From: Nereida ignava
Lineage (GTDB): Bacteria > Pseudomonadota > Alphaproteobacteria > Rhodobacterales > Rhodobacteraceae
Reading direction: 5' to 3'
Assembly: GCF_001049735.1 (NCBI RefSeq)
Contig: NZ_CVPC01000022.1
Location: 16,005-80,004, forward strand
Length of the DNA: 64,000 bases
Positions 10,167 through 18,459 of this stretch are shown here, in pieces; the stretch's first letter is position 1, and each line of letters begins with the position of its first letter. Below the pieces are notes generated by a model. That model was given only the letters and a program-made list of their open reading frames with translations. It did no database searches and was not told the origin of the DNA. A program made the translations under genes and the position numbers.

Positions 10167-11033
10167 TTATTCGCCAGGAACCGGCGCAACGGGCGTAAGT
10201 TTCTGCGCTGTCATCTGCACCATCTTGGCGAGCGACGCTTCGCCCGGGCAGGACGGAATAGACGCAATTGCACCGCCCAAAATATCCTTAAGGCGCGTCA
10301 CAGCACCTTGCACTCCAAGCTCTGTGACCGCATTGGGCCGTGCGTTCAATTCATCCTGGCCAGCGGGCTTACCAAGTGTTTCTGCATCATAAAGCGCGTC
10401 GCGCAAATCATCAGCGACTTGAAACGCCTCACCAATCCGTGCGCCCAATTCAAACCATGGCTCAGCCTCTTGGCCAGCCGCAACAGCGCCCATCTGGGTT
10501 GCCGCGATGAATAACGCACCAGTCTTGGCTTGATGGTATGCAGACAAGTTCACATCTGTTTCGCTTTCCCAGCCCTGCCCTGCGCAAATGCCATAAGGAC
10601 TGCCAGTTCGGGTCGACAAAATCTTCACCAACTCAAGCGCCCGCGCAGGATCTTCAACGCCAGCGCGCGCCAAAACATCAAACGCCAGTACAATCAGACT
10701 ATCGCCAGTGAGCACTGCAAGCGGCTCAGAATAGGCCAAATGGACAGTCTTTTTGCCGCGGCGCGTATCTGCATTGTCAAAACACGGAAGATCATCATGC
10801 ACCAGTGACGCGCAGTGAACCAACTCAAGTGCCGCCGCAGCAGCGTCTGTCATCCCGGGACGATCATCGCCGCATGCCAAAGCAACAGACGTAAGGATCG
10901 TCGGGCGTATCCGCGCGCCCCCTGGCGTAACACCGTATCGAAGCGCCGAGGCCAGCTTAGGCGGCGCAGGCCGCGCCTCACCTATCTGAATGGCTGCGTT
11001 AATCGCGCTCTCTATTCGGCTCGACAATGGCAT
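10167..11033 (-). CDS. crtE: Geranylgeranyl diphosphate synthase
   Basis: 288-residue trans-prenyltransferase making GGPP for carotenoids and for esterifying bacteriochlorophyll. The first aspartate-rich motif is HDDLPCFDNAD and the second is QVADDLRDALYD. It is first in the crtEF(-bchCXYZ-puf) transcript and diverges from crtD across a region with a PpsR-type operator. Confidence 0.96.
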   Translation of the reverse strand: MPLSSRIESAINAAIQIGEARPAPPKLASALRYGVTPGGARIRPTILTSVALACGDDRPGMTDAAAAALELVHCASLVHDDLPCFDNADTRRGKKTVHLAYSEPLAVLTGDSLIVLAFDVLARAGVEDPARALELVKILSTRTGSPYGICAGQGWESETDVNLSAYHQAKTGALFIAATQMGAVAAGQEAEPWFELGARIGEAFQVADDLRDALYDAETLGKPAGQDELNARPNAVTELGVQGAVTRLKDILGGAIASIPSCPGEASLAKMVQMTAQKLTPVAPVPGE

Positions 11034-11052
11034 GGTCCGCTCCTTTAGATGG

Positions 11053-11100
11053 CAATGTGTAAACTATAGCCATCTTACAATGTGTAAACTATAGTGGACA
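11053..11100. promoter_or_regulatory. crtE/crtD divergent control region: PpsR operator and 17-bp direct repeat
   Basis: A perfect TGT-N12-ACA site is at 11083-11100, nested in a larger inverted repeat AATGTGT...ACACATT. The 17-mer CAATGTGTAAACTATAG occurs twice, at 11053-11069 and 11078-11094, with a 25-bp period. The first copy lacks the right ACA half at the proper spacing and so looks like a degenerate second operator. Confidence 0.8.
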
Positions 11101-11127
11101 CATTAGTGAGCGCGAGTCAACGAAACC

Positions 11128-12702
11128 ATGCACCTAACAAACAACAGCATCGCCATCATTGGCGCAGGGATCGGCGGATTGGCTGCGGCTTTGCGCCTTT
11201 CTGATGCGGGACTGGATGTCACGGTCTTTGACAGCGCAAGTGATGTTGGCGGCAAAATGCGCACCTTTGCATCAGCAGCAGGGCCGATTGATGCCGGACC
11301 AACGGTGTTCACGATGCGTCATGTGTTTGAAAAACTCTTCGATGATGTCGGGGAAAGCTTGGGAGATCACCTCACCCTGACGCCTGCAAAAATTCTTGCG
11401 CGTCACTACTGGTCCGATGGCAGCACGCTTGACCTAATGGCAAACCCCGATGAGACCGCTGCGAACATTCGCACGTGGGGCGGCGCACGCGCTGAAAAAG
11501 ACTATCGCGCTTTCGCTGAACGCGCTCGCGTTCTTTATGAGGCGTTTGACGCACCTATGATGCAGGCCGCGATCCCATCGCAAGCGGAACTGACACGTAA
11601 GGTGATGTCGCGTCCATCGCTCGTGCCCAAGATGGCACCGTGGTTTACTCTCATGCAATCGCTGCGGCACAGTTTCAAAGACAAACGGCTCGCCCAGCTT
11701 TACGGGCGCTACGCTACGTATGTTGGCGGTGATCCTTTTGCCTCCCCCGCCCTGTTGTCGCTTATCTCACACTCCGAAGCTTTGGGCGTCTATGCAGTAA
11801 AAGGCGGAATGCACCAACTGGCGCAGACACTCCGCACCCTTGCCCAAGCGCGCGGAGCTACGTTCAAACTCGATACACATATCAAACAGATAAACGTCCA
11901 GAACGGCAGCATCTGCGGACTAACCACAGACGACGGTACACACCATGATGCTGCCCGCGTTTTGTTCAACGGGGACCCAAAAGCGCTGCAAGACGGGTTG
12001 CTGGGCAAATCCAGCCGCGCAGCCGTCCCCAATGAGCACGTGCAAACACGCAGCTTATCCGCACATGTCCACACATTCGCGGCCCAACCAACCGGACCTG
12101 ATCTCAGCCATCACACCGTCTTTTTTGGAGATGACCCAAAAACAGAGTTTGGGCCCATCCGGTCAGACCACCTGCCCCAAGACCCCACCCTTTACATCTG
12201 CGCCCAAGACCGAGCCGGCGGCGCGCAGCCCACTGGGATGGAGCGCTTCGAAATCATCATGAACGCCCCGCCCACAACAGACACCACAGCGAGCCAACGG
12301 GAAATTACGCAATGTCAGACACTGGTTTTCAACACATTGGCCCGCTTTGGGCTCACCTTCACCCCAAAACCGACACACCAAAGCCTGACGCCACCGGCAA
12401 CATTCAACCGGCTATTCCCCGCAAGCCACGGTTCCCTTTACGGGCAGAGCCCACATGGGCTGATGGCATCGTTCGCTCGGCCGACGGCACGCAGCCCATT
12501 GAACGGCCTGTATCTGGTGGGTGGGGGGACGCATCCGGGAGCGGGCATCCCGATGGCAACCCTGTCCGCACAGCACGCGGCCGAGGCGATATTGACGGAC
12601 CTTGCTTCGACATCGACGTCCCGCCCAACGGCTATGCGTGGTGGTACATCGACGGGATCAGCCACTGCGGCACCCGCGCCATCAGCATCATCGGCTTCAT
12701 AG
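11128..12702 (+). CDS. crtD: Hydroxyneurosporene (methoxyneurosporene) desaturase
   Basis: 524-residue CrtI-type FAD desaturase introducing the 3,4 double bond after CrtC in spheroidene synthesis. It has the N-terminal dinucleotide fold AIIGAGIGGLAAALRLSDAG and the C-terminal LVGGGTHPGAGIPMATLSA motif. A Ser/Thr/Ala-rich tail of about 30 residues runs on over crtC. It is divergent from crtE behind a PpsR-type operator. Confidence 0.95.
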   Translation: MHLTNNSIAIIGAGIGGLAAALRLSDAGLDVTVFDSASDVGGKMRTFASAAGPIDAGPTVFTMRHVFEKLFDDVGESLGDHLTLTPAKILARHYWSDGSTLDLMANPDETAANIRTWGGARAEKDYRAFAERARVLYEAFDAPMMQAAIPSQAELTRKVMSRPSLVPKMAPWFTLMQSLRHSFKDKRLAQLYGRYATYVGGDPFASPALLSLISHSEALGVYAVKGGMHQLAQTLRTLAQARGATFKLDTHIKQINVQNGSICGLTTDDGTHHDAARVLFNGDPKALQDGLLGKSSRAAVPNEHVQTRSLSAHVHTFAAQPTGPDLSHHTVFFGDDPKTEFGPIRSDHLPQDPTLYICAQDRAGGAQPTGMERFEIIMNAPPTTDTTASQREITQCQTLVFNTLARFGLTFTPKPTHQSLTPPATFNRLFPASHGSLYGQSPHGLMASFARPTARSPLNGLYLVGGGTHPGAGIPMATLSAQHAAEAILTDLASTSTSRPTAMRGGTSTGSATAAPAPSASSAS

Positions 12703-13544
12703 GCTCTGTCTTTTCGCCTTGGTATCGTTGGTCAGGCCGCAAGTCCCCGCGCAACCACTGCTGTATCAACGTGGCCACTTACGGGCCGGGCGGACGTTTC
12801 ACGATGACTGATCGGGGCGAAAGCGCCCTGCGCACAAGCCAAAATGTCTTTGAAGTCGGCCCCTCCAAAATGACATGGATGGGCGACAAACTGGTGATCG
12901 ACATCAATGAAATGGGCGCACCGCCAATGGTTGGCCCTGTGCGCGGCAAAGTCACCCTCACGCCAAAATTTGTGACAAACCTTGAGGTGCCGCTTACTCC
13001 GTCGGGGACCCATGTTTGGCGTCCATTTGCACCATCTGCGGATATTGATGTGCAGCTTGAAGCAGAAGGTTGGCAATGGGATGGGCACGGTTACTTTGAT
13101 GCAAATTTCGGAACCGCAGCGCTTGAGGACGACTTCAGTTATTGGACATGGGGCCGCTATCCGCACTCCAAAGGGTCTGTGTGTTTTTACGACGCAGACC
13201 GCCGCGACGGAAGCACATTAGACGTCGGCCTACTTTTTCAAAACGATGGTGAAGTGCAGCTTTTGAACTCGCCCCCCAAAGTTGCAATGAAGCGTTCGCT
13301 TTGGCAGGTCCGCCGCGAAACCCGCGCTGATGCAGGATACAAACCAGTGCAAGTCAAAGGTATGCTGGATGCACCGTTCTACTCACGCTCTGCGGTAAAG
13401 ACGCAATTTGCAGGTGAGGAAGTTGTAGGCGTTCACGAGGCACTTGACTTGAACCGCTTCCGCTCAAAAATTGTAAAACCGATGCTGGCCTGCCGCGTGC
13501 CACGGCGCGCAAAATGGCGCTTTGACACCCCACCAGCAGAATAA
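12312..13544 (+). CDS. crtC: Carotenoid 1,2-hydratase (start uncertain)
   Basis: CrtC adds water across the 1,2 double bond of neurosporene-type carotenes. The recognisable family part begins near GPCFDIDVPPNGYAWWYID and continues SIIGFIGSVFSPWYRWSG. The only in-frame ATG/GTG/TTG upstream of it is at 12312, which gives 410 residues and a 391-nt overlap with crtD. The first ~93 residues have the low-complexity look of an alternative reading of crtD. A non-canonical ATT at 12591, preceded by GAGG, would give about 317 residues, near the family length of ~280-330. Identity is secure but the 5' end is not. Confidence 0.88.
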   Translation: MSDTGFQHIGPLWAHLHPKTDTPKPDATGNIQPAIPRKPRFPLRAEPTWADGIVRSADGTQPIERPVSGGWGDASGSGHPDGNPVRTARGRGDIDGPCFDIDVPPNGYAWWYIDGISHCGTRAISIIGFIGSVFSPWYRWSGRKSPRNHCCINVATYGPGGRFTMTDRGESALRTSQNVFEVGPSKMTWMGDKLVIDINEMGAPPMVGPVRGKVTLTPKFVTNLEVPLTPSGTHVWRPFAPSADIDVQLEAEGWQWDGHGYFDANFGTAALEDDFSYWTWGRYPHSKGSVCFYDADRRDGSTLDVGLLFQNDGEVQLLNSPPKVAMKRSLWQVRRETRADAGYKPVQVKGMLDAPFYSRSAVKTQFAGEEVVGVHEALDLNRFRSKIVKPMLACRVPRRAKWRFDTPPAE

Positions 13545-13555
13545 ATCGAGCGGCG

Positions 13556-14023
13556 CTAAACCGTAGCAACCGCGTCGGGGTTGCGCCGCAAGATCGACCA
13601 GTTAAGCGCGCCTGCGACACTGACCCACGCAAGATACGGAACCATCATCCACCCCGCGATAGGCAGCACCAGCCAGAAACTTACCAACGTCCCAAAAACC
13701 GCAATCCACAGCACCACAAGCGAAATCATCGCCGCACGAATGCGCTTTAGCCCGAAGAACACAGGGCTCCAAAGCGTATTTGCTGCAATTTGAAACGCCC
13801 AAAACGCCAAAGCCAAGCCTACGCCTTCTCGACCGGCCACCAACGTCGCGGCGACCGAGCTCAGGATATAAAGCGTTACCCAAGCAACGGGAAACATCCA
13901 ATCTTTTGGCGTCCAGCGTGGCTTGTTAAGCGCGCGGTACCAGCCATCCGGCGGGAACAGGGACCCTGTTGCCGCAGCCGTGCAGCTTGCCGCCATAAAG
14001 ACGATGAAAATTGACCAATCCAT
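13556..14023 (-). CDS. tspO: TspO/MBR tryptophan-rich sensory protein
   Basis: 155-residue five-helix membrane protein (CrtK/TspO). Signatures are PDGWYRALNKPRWTPKDWMFPVAWV and many tryptophans. In R. sphaeroides TspO is an outer-membrane oxygen-responsive modulator of tetrapyrrole and photosynthesis gene expression. It lies between crtC (convergent, 11-nt gap) and crtB, its usual place in Rhodobacteraceae clusters. Confidence 0.93.
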   Translation of the reverse strand: MDWSIFIVFMAASCTAAATGSLFPPDGWYRALNKPRWTPKDWMFPVAWVTLYILSSVAATLVAGREGVGLALAFWAFQIAANTLWSPVFFGLKRIRAAMISLVVLWIAVFGTLVSFWLVLPIAGWMMVPYLAWVSVAGALNWSILRRNPDAVATV

Positions 14024-14053
14024 GTGGGCTTCACCTTTCGCGTGAGTACCCTG

Positions 14054-15079
14054 TTACCTAGTGACGATATTCGTTTTGTCCATTTGTTCGCGCGCCTTTA
14101 AATCTGACAGGATCGCCAAAACGTCATCGCCCCAAAACGGTCGCGCAGGCGTTTTGCGCGCAGCCGCATCAACCAAGAAAGCCACTTCGGGCAAGGGCCG
14201 TGCATATACAACAGCAGATTGTGGCATCACAACACTCACCCCTGTCCGCAAAGCAGCCTGTGCGATCCAGCCCAGCTTTTGCCCCTTTGATGTGTGGGCA
14301 CGGGAGCTAATCGTGTCATAGCCCGCTTTTTGCACCTCGCGACCGATGCCACCATAAATCAAACGGGCCGCAAAAATACCGGTCCGCGCCTTGAGCGGTA
14401 GTGCCGAAATCCCTGCCTCCGACCGCATGTAAAGCCGGTTTGCATCCAGCACCAAGCGCCTCACCATCGCGCGGATTGCCTTGCTAGGGCGCGGATCAGC
14501 GAACACGTCTTCTGCACTCAGTCCAGCTGCGTCCAGCCATTCAGTTGGTAAGTACATACGTCGCTCGCGGGCGTCTTCGCCAACGTCACGCGCAATATTG
14601 GTCAGCTGCATCGCAACGCCCAGATCACACGCGCGCGCCAAGGCATTTTCATCCCGAACGCCCATCAAAACACACATCATCGCGCCAACAGCAGAAGCCA
14701 CACGGGCGGAGTATCCATAAAGCTCCTCGAGCGTTTCGTACCGCCGCTCAGTCGCGTCCCACGCCAAGCCCTCCAACAGCGCTTCAGGCAAAGCGCGTGG
14801 CATTTCGAATTGCTCGATAATGGCAGCAAATGCGCGGTCCGCAGGCGCATCAAATGGGCGGCCTGCATAAGCGCGATCAAGACGTTCTTGCAACCGCAAC
14901 ACAGCCGCTGCTTTGTGGGCGTTCAAATCAACCGCGTCATCCGCAAGTCGACAAAATGCATAAAGCGCAAGCGCAGGATCGCGGACTTTTGCGGGCAGTA
15001 ATTTACTTGCCGCATGAAATGAAAGCGACCCATGGCGGATCGCTTCTTTGCAATGCTCAAGATCTGCTGGTGCGATCAT
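14054..15079 (-). CDS. crtB: Phytoene synthase
   Basis: 341-residue squalene/phytoene synthase family enzyme that joins two GGPP into phytoene. Both aspartate-rich motifs are visible: CRLADDAVD and ARDVGEDARERR. The ATG overlaps the crtI stop (ATGA), so crtI-crtB form one translationally coupled unit driven from the crtI/crtA promoter region. Confidence 0.96.
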   Translation of the reverse strand: MIAPADLEHCKEAIRHGSLSFHAASKLLPAKVRDPALALYAFCRLADDAVDLNAHKAAAVLRLQERLDRAYAGRPFDAPADRAFAAIIEQFEMPRALPEALLEGLAWDATERRYETLEELYGYSARVASAVGAMMCVLMGVRDENALARACDLGVAMQLTNIARDVGEDARERRMYLPTEWLDAAGLSAEDVFADPRPSKAIRAMVRRLVLDANRLYMRSEAGISALPLKARTGIFAARLIYGGIGREVQKAGYDTISSRAHTSKGQKLGWIAQAALRTGVSVVMPQSAVVYARPLPEVAFLVDAAARKTPARPFWGDDVLAILSDLKAREQMDKTNIVTR

Positions 15080-16641
15080 CGGACTGCCCTTTCCGAAAGA
15101 ACAGGTTCAACCCCGCTCGGAGCGGCATCAGGCACCATCTTGGCCAGCACCTCTGCACTGCTCACAACACCCGGCACACCCGCGCCGGGGTGCGTACCAG
15201 CACCCGCCAAAAACAATCCCGACACTTCTTCTGAAACGTTGTGAGGACGGAACCACGCACTTTGCAGAATACGCGGTTCAAGACTAAAGCCCGATCCATT
15301 TGGCGACAGATACCTGTCGCGAAAATCTTCAGGCGTAAACGTAACTTGCTCTATGATCTTATCCGCAAATCCTGGGATATGCTGTTCAAGAACCGCGCTC
15401 ACTTTGGCGCGGTACGCTTCAACGTCACGCTCCCAATCCACACTATTTTTGTGACCCAGATGCGGCACGGGACTTAATACATAAAACGTGTCGTCCCCAT
15501 CGGGCGCAACCGTTGGGTCGGTCAAGCTGGGCCGGTGAATGTATAGACTAAAGTCATCTGCAAGCTTACCCTTAACGAAGATATCCTTCAGAAGCGCCTC
15601 GTAGCGCGGACCATTCACAATGGTGTGGTGCCCAACATCTTTCCACTCGCCACGGGTGCCTTTGGTCCCGAAATACCAAACGAAAAGACCCATCGACCAT
15701 CGGCGGCTTTCCATCTTTTTGTCCGTCCAGCGCGCCCGTTTATGACCGCGCAAAAGATGCGTATAGGTATGACCAGCGTCCGCGTTACTGACCACAATAT
15801 CAGCATGGATCATCTCACCGCTCATCATCCGAACACCGCAACACCGCCCCTGTTCAACCATGATCTCATCGACCACGCTGCCCATTCGGAAAATGCCACC
15901 CTGCTCTTTCACCACATTGGCCATCGCATCGGCCAACTTCTGAACCCCTCCAATCGCATAATGCACGCCAAAGCGTTTCTCCAAATATGCAACTAGCGCG
16001 TACATGCTTGTCACTTTGCGTGGATCACCGCCGATAAAAAGCGGGTGGAACGACATAGCCATGCGTAGTCGCGCGTCCTTGAACCGCGCCTTCGCAAGGC
16101 CCAGAATGGATCGGTCCGCACGAAGCGCTGCGAACAGCGGTAACACCTTTATGGTTTCCCAAATGCGGTGCATCGGCTTGGCGACCATGCCCTCAAAACC
16201 AACCACATAGCGGCGTTCGGAATCTTTAAGAAAACGGCGGTAGCCCTTCACATCCCCAGGGCTAAGACGTGCAACTTCCGCTTCCATTTCGGCTGTATCT
16301 TGCATCGCCCGAAAGCGGCTGCCGTCAGGCCAGCGCACTTCATAGAACGGATCAAGCGGGACCAACTCCACATCATCTTCAAACTTTCGGCCACACGCTG
16401 TCCACAAATCTTTGTAAACTTGCGGCACCGTCACGATGGTCGGCCCCAGATCAAACCGGTGCCCGCCCTTGGTAATGGATGAGCCACGGCCACCCACACG
16501 ATCCAGCTTATCAAGGACCGTCACGCGGTACCCCTTAGTCCCAAGCCGCATCGCCGAGGCAAGCCCGCCAAGCCCCGCGCCAATGACAATCGCATGAGGT
16601 GCGGCATCACCGCTCGGGAATCGTGGATCAAGATCATTCAT
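15076..16641 (-). CDS. crtI: Phytoene desaturase (neurosporene-forming)
   Basis: 521-residue FAD enzyme desaturating phytoene, in this lineage normally to neurosporene. It has the N-terminal AIVIGAGLGGLASAMRLG motif and the C-terminal LAGAGTHPGAGVPGV signature. The start at 16641 (MNDLDPRFPSGD) is preferred. The longer in-frame reading from 16749 would cross the PpsR operators and overlap crtA. Confidence 0.96.
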   Translation of the reverse strand: MNDLDPRFPSGDAAPHAIVIGAGLGGLASAMRLGTKGYRVTVLDKLDRVGGRGSSITKGGHRFDLGPTIVTVPQVYKDLWTACGRKFEDDVELVPLDPFYEVRWPDGSRFRAMQDTAEMEAEVARLSPGDVKGYRRFLKDSERRYVVGFEGMVAKPMHRIWETIKVLPLFAALRADRSILGLAKARFKDARLRMAMSFHPLFIGGDPRKVTSMYALVAYLEKRFGVHYAIGGVQKLADAMANVVKEQGGIFRMGSVVDEIMVEQGRCCGVRMMSGEMIHADIVVSNADAGHTYTHLLRGHKRARWTDKKMESRRWSMGLFVWYFGTKGTRGEWKDVGHHTIVNGPRYEALLKDIFVKGKLADDFSLYIHRPSLTDPTVAPDGDDTFYVLSPVPHLGHKNSVDWERDVEAYRAKVSAVLEQHIPGFADKIIEQVTFTPEDFRDRYLSPNGSGFSLEPRILQSAWFRPHNVSEEVSGLFLAGAGTHPGAGVPGVVSSAEVLAKMVPDAAPSGVEPVLSERAVR

Positions 16642-16658
16642 AACTGTCACTCTCGCAC

Positions 16659-16703
16659 TGTCAGGTTTACTTGACAACACTTTCGTGTAAGCTTCGGTTG
16701 ACA
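16659..16703. promoter_or_regulatory. crtI/crtA divergent promoter region with two PpsR operators
   Basis: Perfect TGT-N12-ACA sites stand at 16659-16676 and 16686-16703, 9 bp apart. Each right half is part of a TTGACA, a possible -35 for plus-strand transcription of crtA. Paired operators this close are typical of cooperative CrtJ/PpsR binding. Confidence 0.85.
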
Positions 16704-16726
16704 CTCCTAGCCAAAGTGACTCGTAA

Positions 16727-17437
16727 ATGACCACCCAATGCGTCAGCATCAGCTTCTACAGGTTCGGCCCACTCAGGGCGCGACTATGGGCGCTCGCCAT
16801 GATGGGCGCGGCACGGTTCAGCATTGGCAAAACGCCACACATCGGCTTTTGGAAGCTCTGCGGCTCAGGAACCGGCGAAGGGTTCACCCCGCTCCCCAAC
16901 ACCCAAGTTTACGCCATCTTGGCCACGTGGCCCAATACGCAAATCGCCCAAGAACAGAGCCTATCTGCCCCACTATTTCGCCGCTACAACGCCCGCGCAG
17001 ACGAAAGCTGGACAGTCTTTCTGACACCCACATCCGTTCGCGGTGCATGGTCGGGCAAAGTTCCCTTCGTTGAAAGCGCTGACACCGAAGGCCCCCTTGC
17101 CGCGCTTACGCGCGCGACGGTGAAAACCCGCAAAGCCCTGCGGTTTTGGAAGCGGGTTCCAGCCATTTCGTCAGTTATCGGGTCCGATCCCAATGTTGCC
17201 TTCAAAATCGGCATCGGAGAGGTGCCGTTGCTGCATCAAATCACGTTTTCCATCTGGCCAAATGCTGACGCTATGGCGAACTTTGCCCGAAAAGACGGCC
17301 CACACGCGCGTGCAATCAAAGCCGTCCGCAGTGACGACTGGTTTGCAGAAGAACTCTACGCCCGCTTCCGCGTTTGCGGTGAAGCCGGCACATGGGGCGG
17401 CGTTTCGCCCCTCGCACAACTGAAAGAAATCTCATGA
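16727..17437 (+). CDS. crtA: Spheroidene monooxygenase
   Basis: 236-residue enzyme that introduces the keto group turning spheroidene into spheroidenone under oxygen, giving pink aerobic cells. The sequence fits the family along its length, with RFGPLRARLWALAMMGAAR near the N-terminus and GSDPNVAFKIGIGEVPLLHQ centrally. It is divergent from crtI, overlaps bchI by 4 nt (ATGA), and leads the crtA-bchIDO transcript. Confidence 0.95.
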   Translation: MTTQCVSISFYRFGPLRARLWALAMMGAARFSIGKTPHIGFWKLCGSGTGEGFTPLPNTQVYAILATWPNTQIAQEQSLSAPLFRRYNARADESWTVFLTPTSVRGAWSGKVPFVESADTEGPLAALTRATVKTRKALRFWKRVPAISSVIGSDPNVAFKIGIGEVPLLHQITFSIWPNADAMANFARKDGPHARAIKAVRSDDWFAEELYARFRVCGEAGTWGGVSPLAQLKEIS

Positions 17438-18459
17438 AACAGCCCTTCCCCTTCTCCGCCATCGTCGGTCAGGACGAGATGAAACAGGCAATGATCCTCA
17501 CCGCGATTGACCCCTCAATTGGCGGCGTGCTGGTCTTCGGTGACCGCGGGACGGGCAAATCGACAGCCGTGCGCGCGCTTGCCGCCTTGTTGCCGCCGAT
17601 TACAGCCATCAAAGGCTGTCCGACCAACTCAGAAACCTCCGCGGATTGCCCAGATTGGGCCGCAATCGACACGGACAAGACAGTAGAAATTCCGACCCCA
17701 GTCGTTGATCTACCCCTTGGCGCCACCGAAGACCGTGTAGTAGGCGCATTGGACATCGAAAAGGCTCTAACACAGGGCGAAAAAGCTTTTGAAGCAGGCC
17801 TGCTGGCGCGTGCAAACCGCGGATATCTGTATATCGACGAGGTCAATTTGCTCGAAGATCACATCGTCGATCTTCTCTTAGACGTGGCCCAAACCGGTGA
17901 AAACGTGGTTGAGCGTGAAGGTCTGTCTATTCGCCATGCCGCGCGCTTTGTTCTTGTCGGCTCTGGCAACCCAGAAGAGGGCGAGCTGCGCCCCCAACTT
18001 CTTGATCGCTTCGGTCTGTCGCTTGACGTTAGCTCTCCCAATGACGTTGAGACACGGGTCGAAGTGATCAAGCGCCGCGACGCCTACGAGCGGAACACGA
18101 CCACCTTCCTTGAAACATGGGCTGTCAAAGATGCGGAAATCCGTGATGAGATCATCAAAGCCCGTTCGATACTGGCTAAAATTAAGACGGATGATGCAAT
18201 TCTGGCTGATTGTGCGGCGCTTTGTATTGCGCTTGGCTCCGATGGCCTACGCGGAGAGCTTACCTTGCTTCGCACAGCGCGCGCATGGGCCGCCTATCAA
18301 GGACGCAACAAGGTAATTCGTGAGGATTTACAAGCAGTTGCACCAATGGCCCTTCGCCATCGCCTGCGTCGCGACCCCCTTGATGAGGCAGGCAGCGGCG
18401 CGCGCGTCGCACGCATTGTGAACCAAGTCTTCAACACCCCACGCGTTGCCTCTGCATGA
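17434..18459 (+). CDS. bchI: Magnesium chelatase ATPase subunit I
   Basis: 341-residue AAA+ ATPase of the Mg-chelatase motor that, with BchD and BchH, inserts Mg into protoporphyrin IX. Walker A GDRGTGKST lies at residues 36-44 and Walker B in GYLYIDEVNLLEDH. The start at 17434 (MKQPFPFSAIVGQDEM) is chosen because it overlaps the crtA stop as ATGA. It overlaps bchD by 4 nt in the same manner. Confidence 0.97.
   Translation: MKQPFPFSAIVGQDEMKQAMILTAIDPSIGGVLVFGDRGTGKSTAVRALAALLPPITAIKGCPTNSETSADCPDWAAIDTDKTVEIPTPVVDLPLGATEDRVVGALDIEKALTQGEKAFEAGLLARANRGYLYIDEVNLLEDHIVDLLLDVAQTGENVVEREGLSIRHAARFVLVGSGNPEEGELRPQLLDRFGLSLDVSSPNDVETRVEVIKRRDAYERNTTTFLETWAVKDAEIRDEIIKARSILAKIKTDDAILADCAALCIALGSDGLRGELTLLRTARAWAAYQGRNKVIREDLQAVAPMALRHRLRRDPLDEAGSGARVARIVNQVFNTPRVASA

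Noticed and set aside
16642..16749. Longer N-terminus for crtI from an ATG at 16749
   Set aside because: The extension would span both PpsR operators and overlap the divergent crtA start. The family N-terminus begins at 16641.
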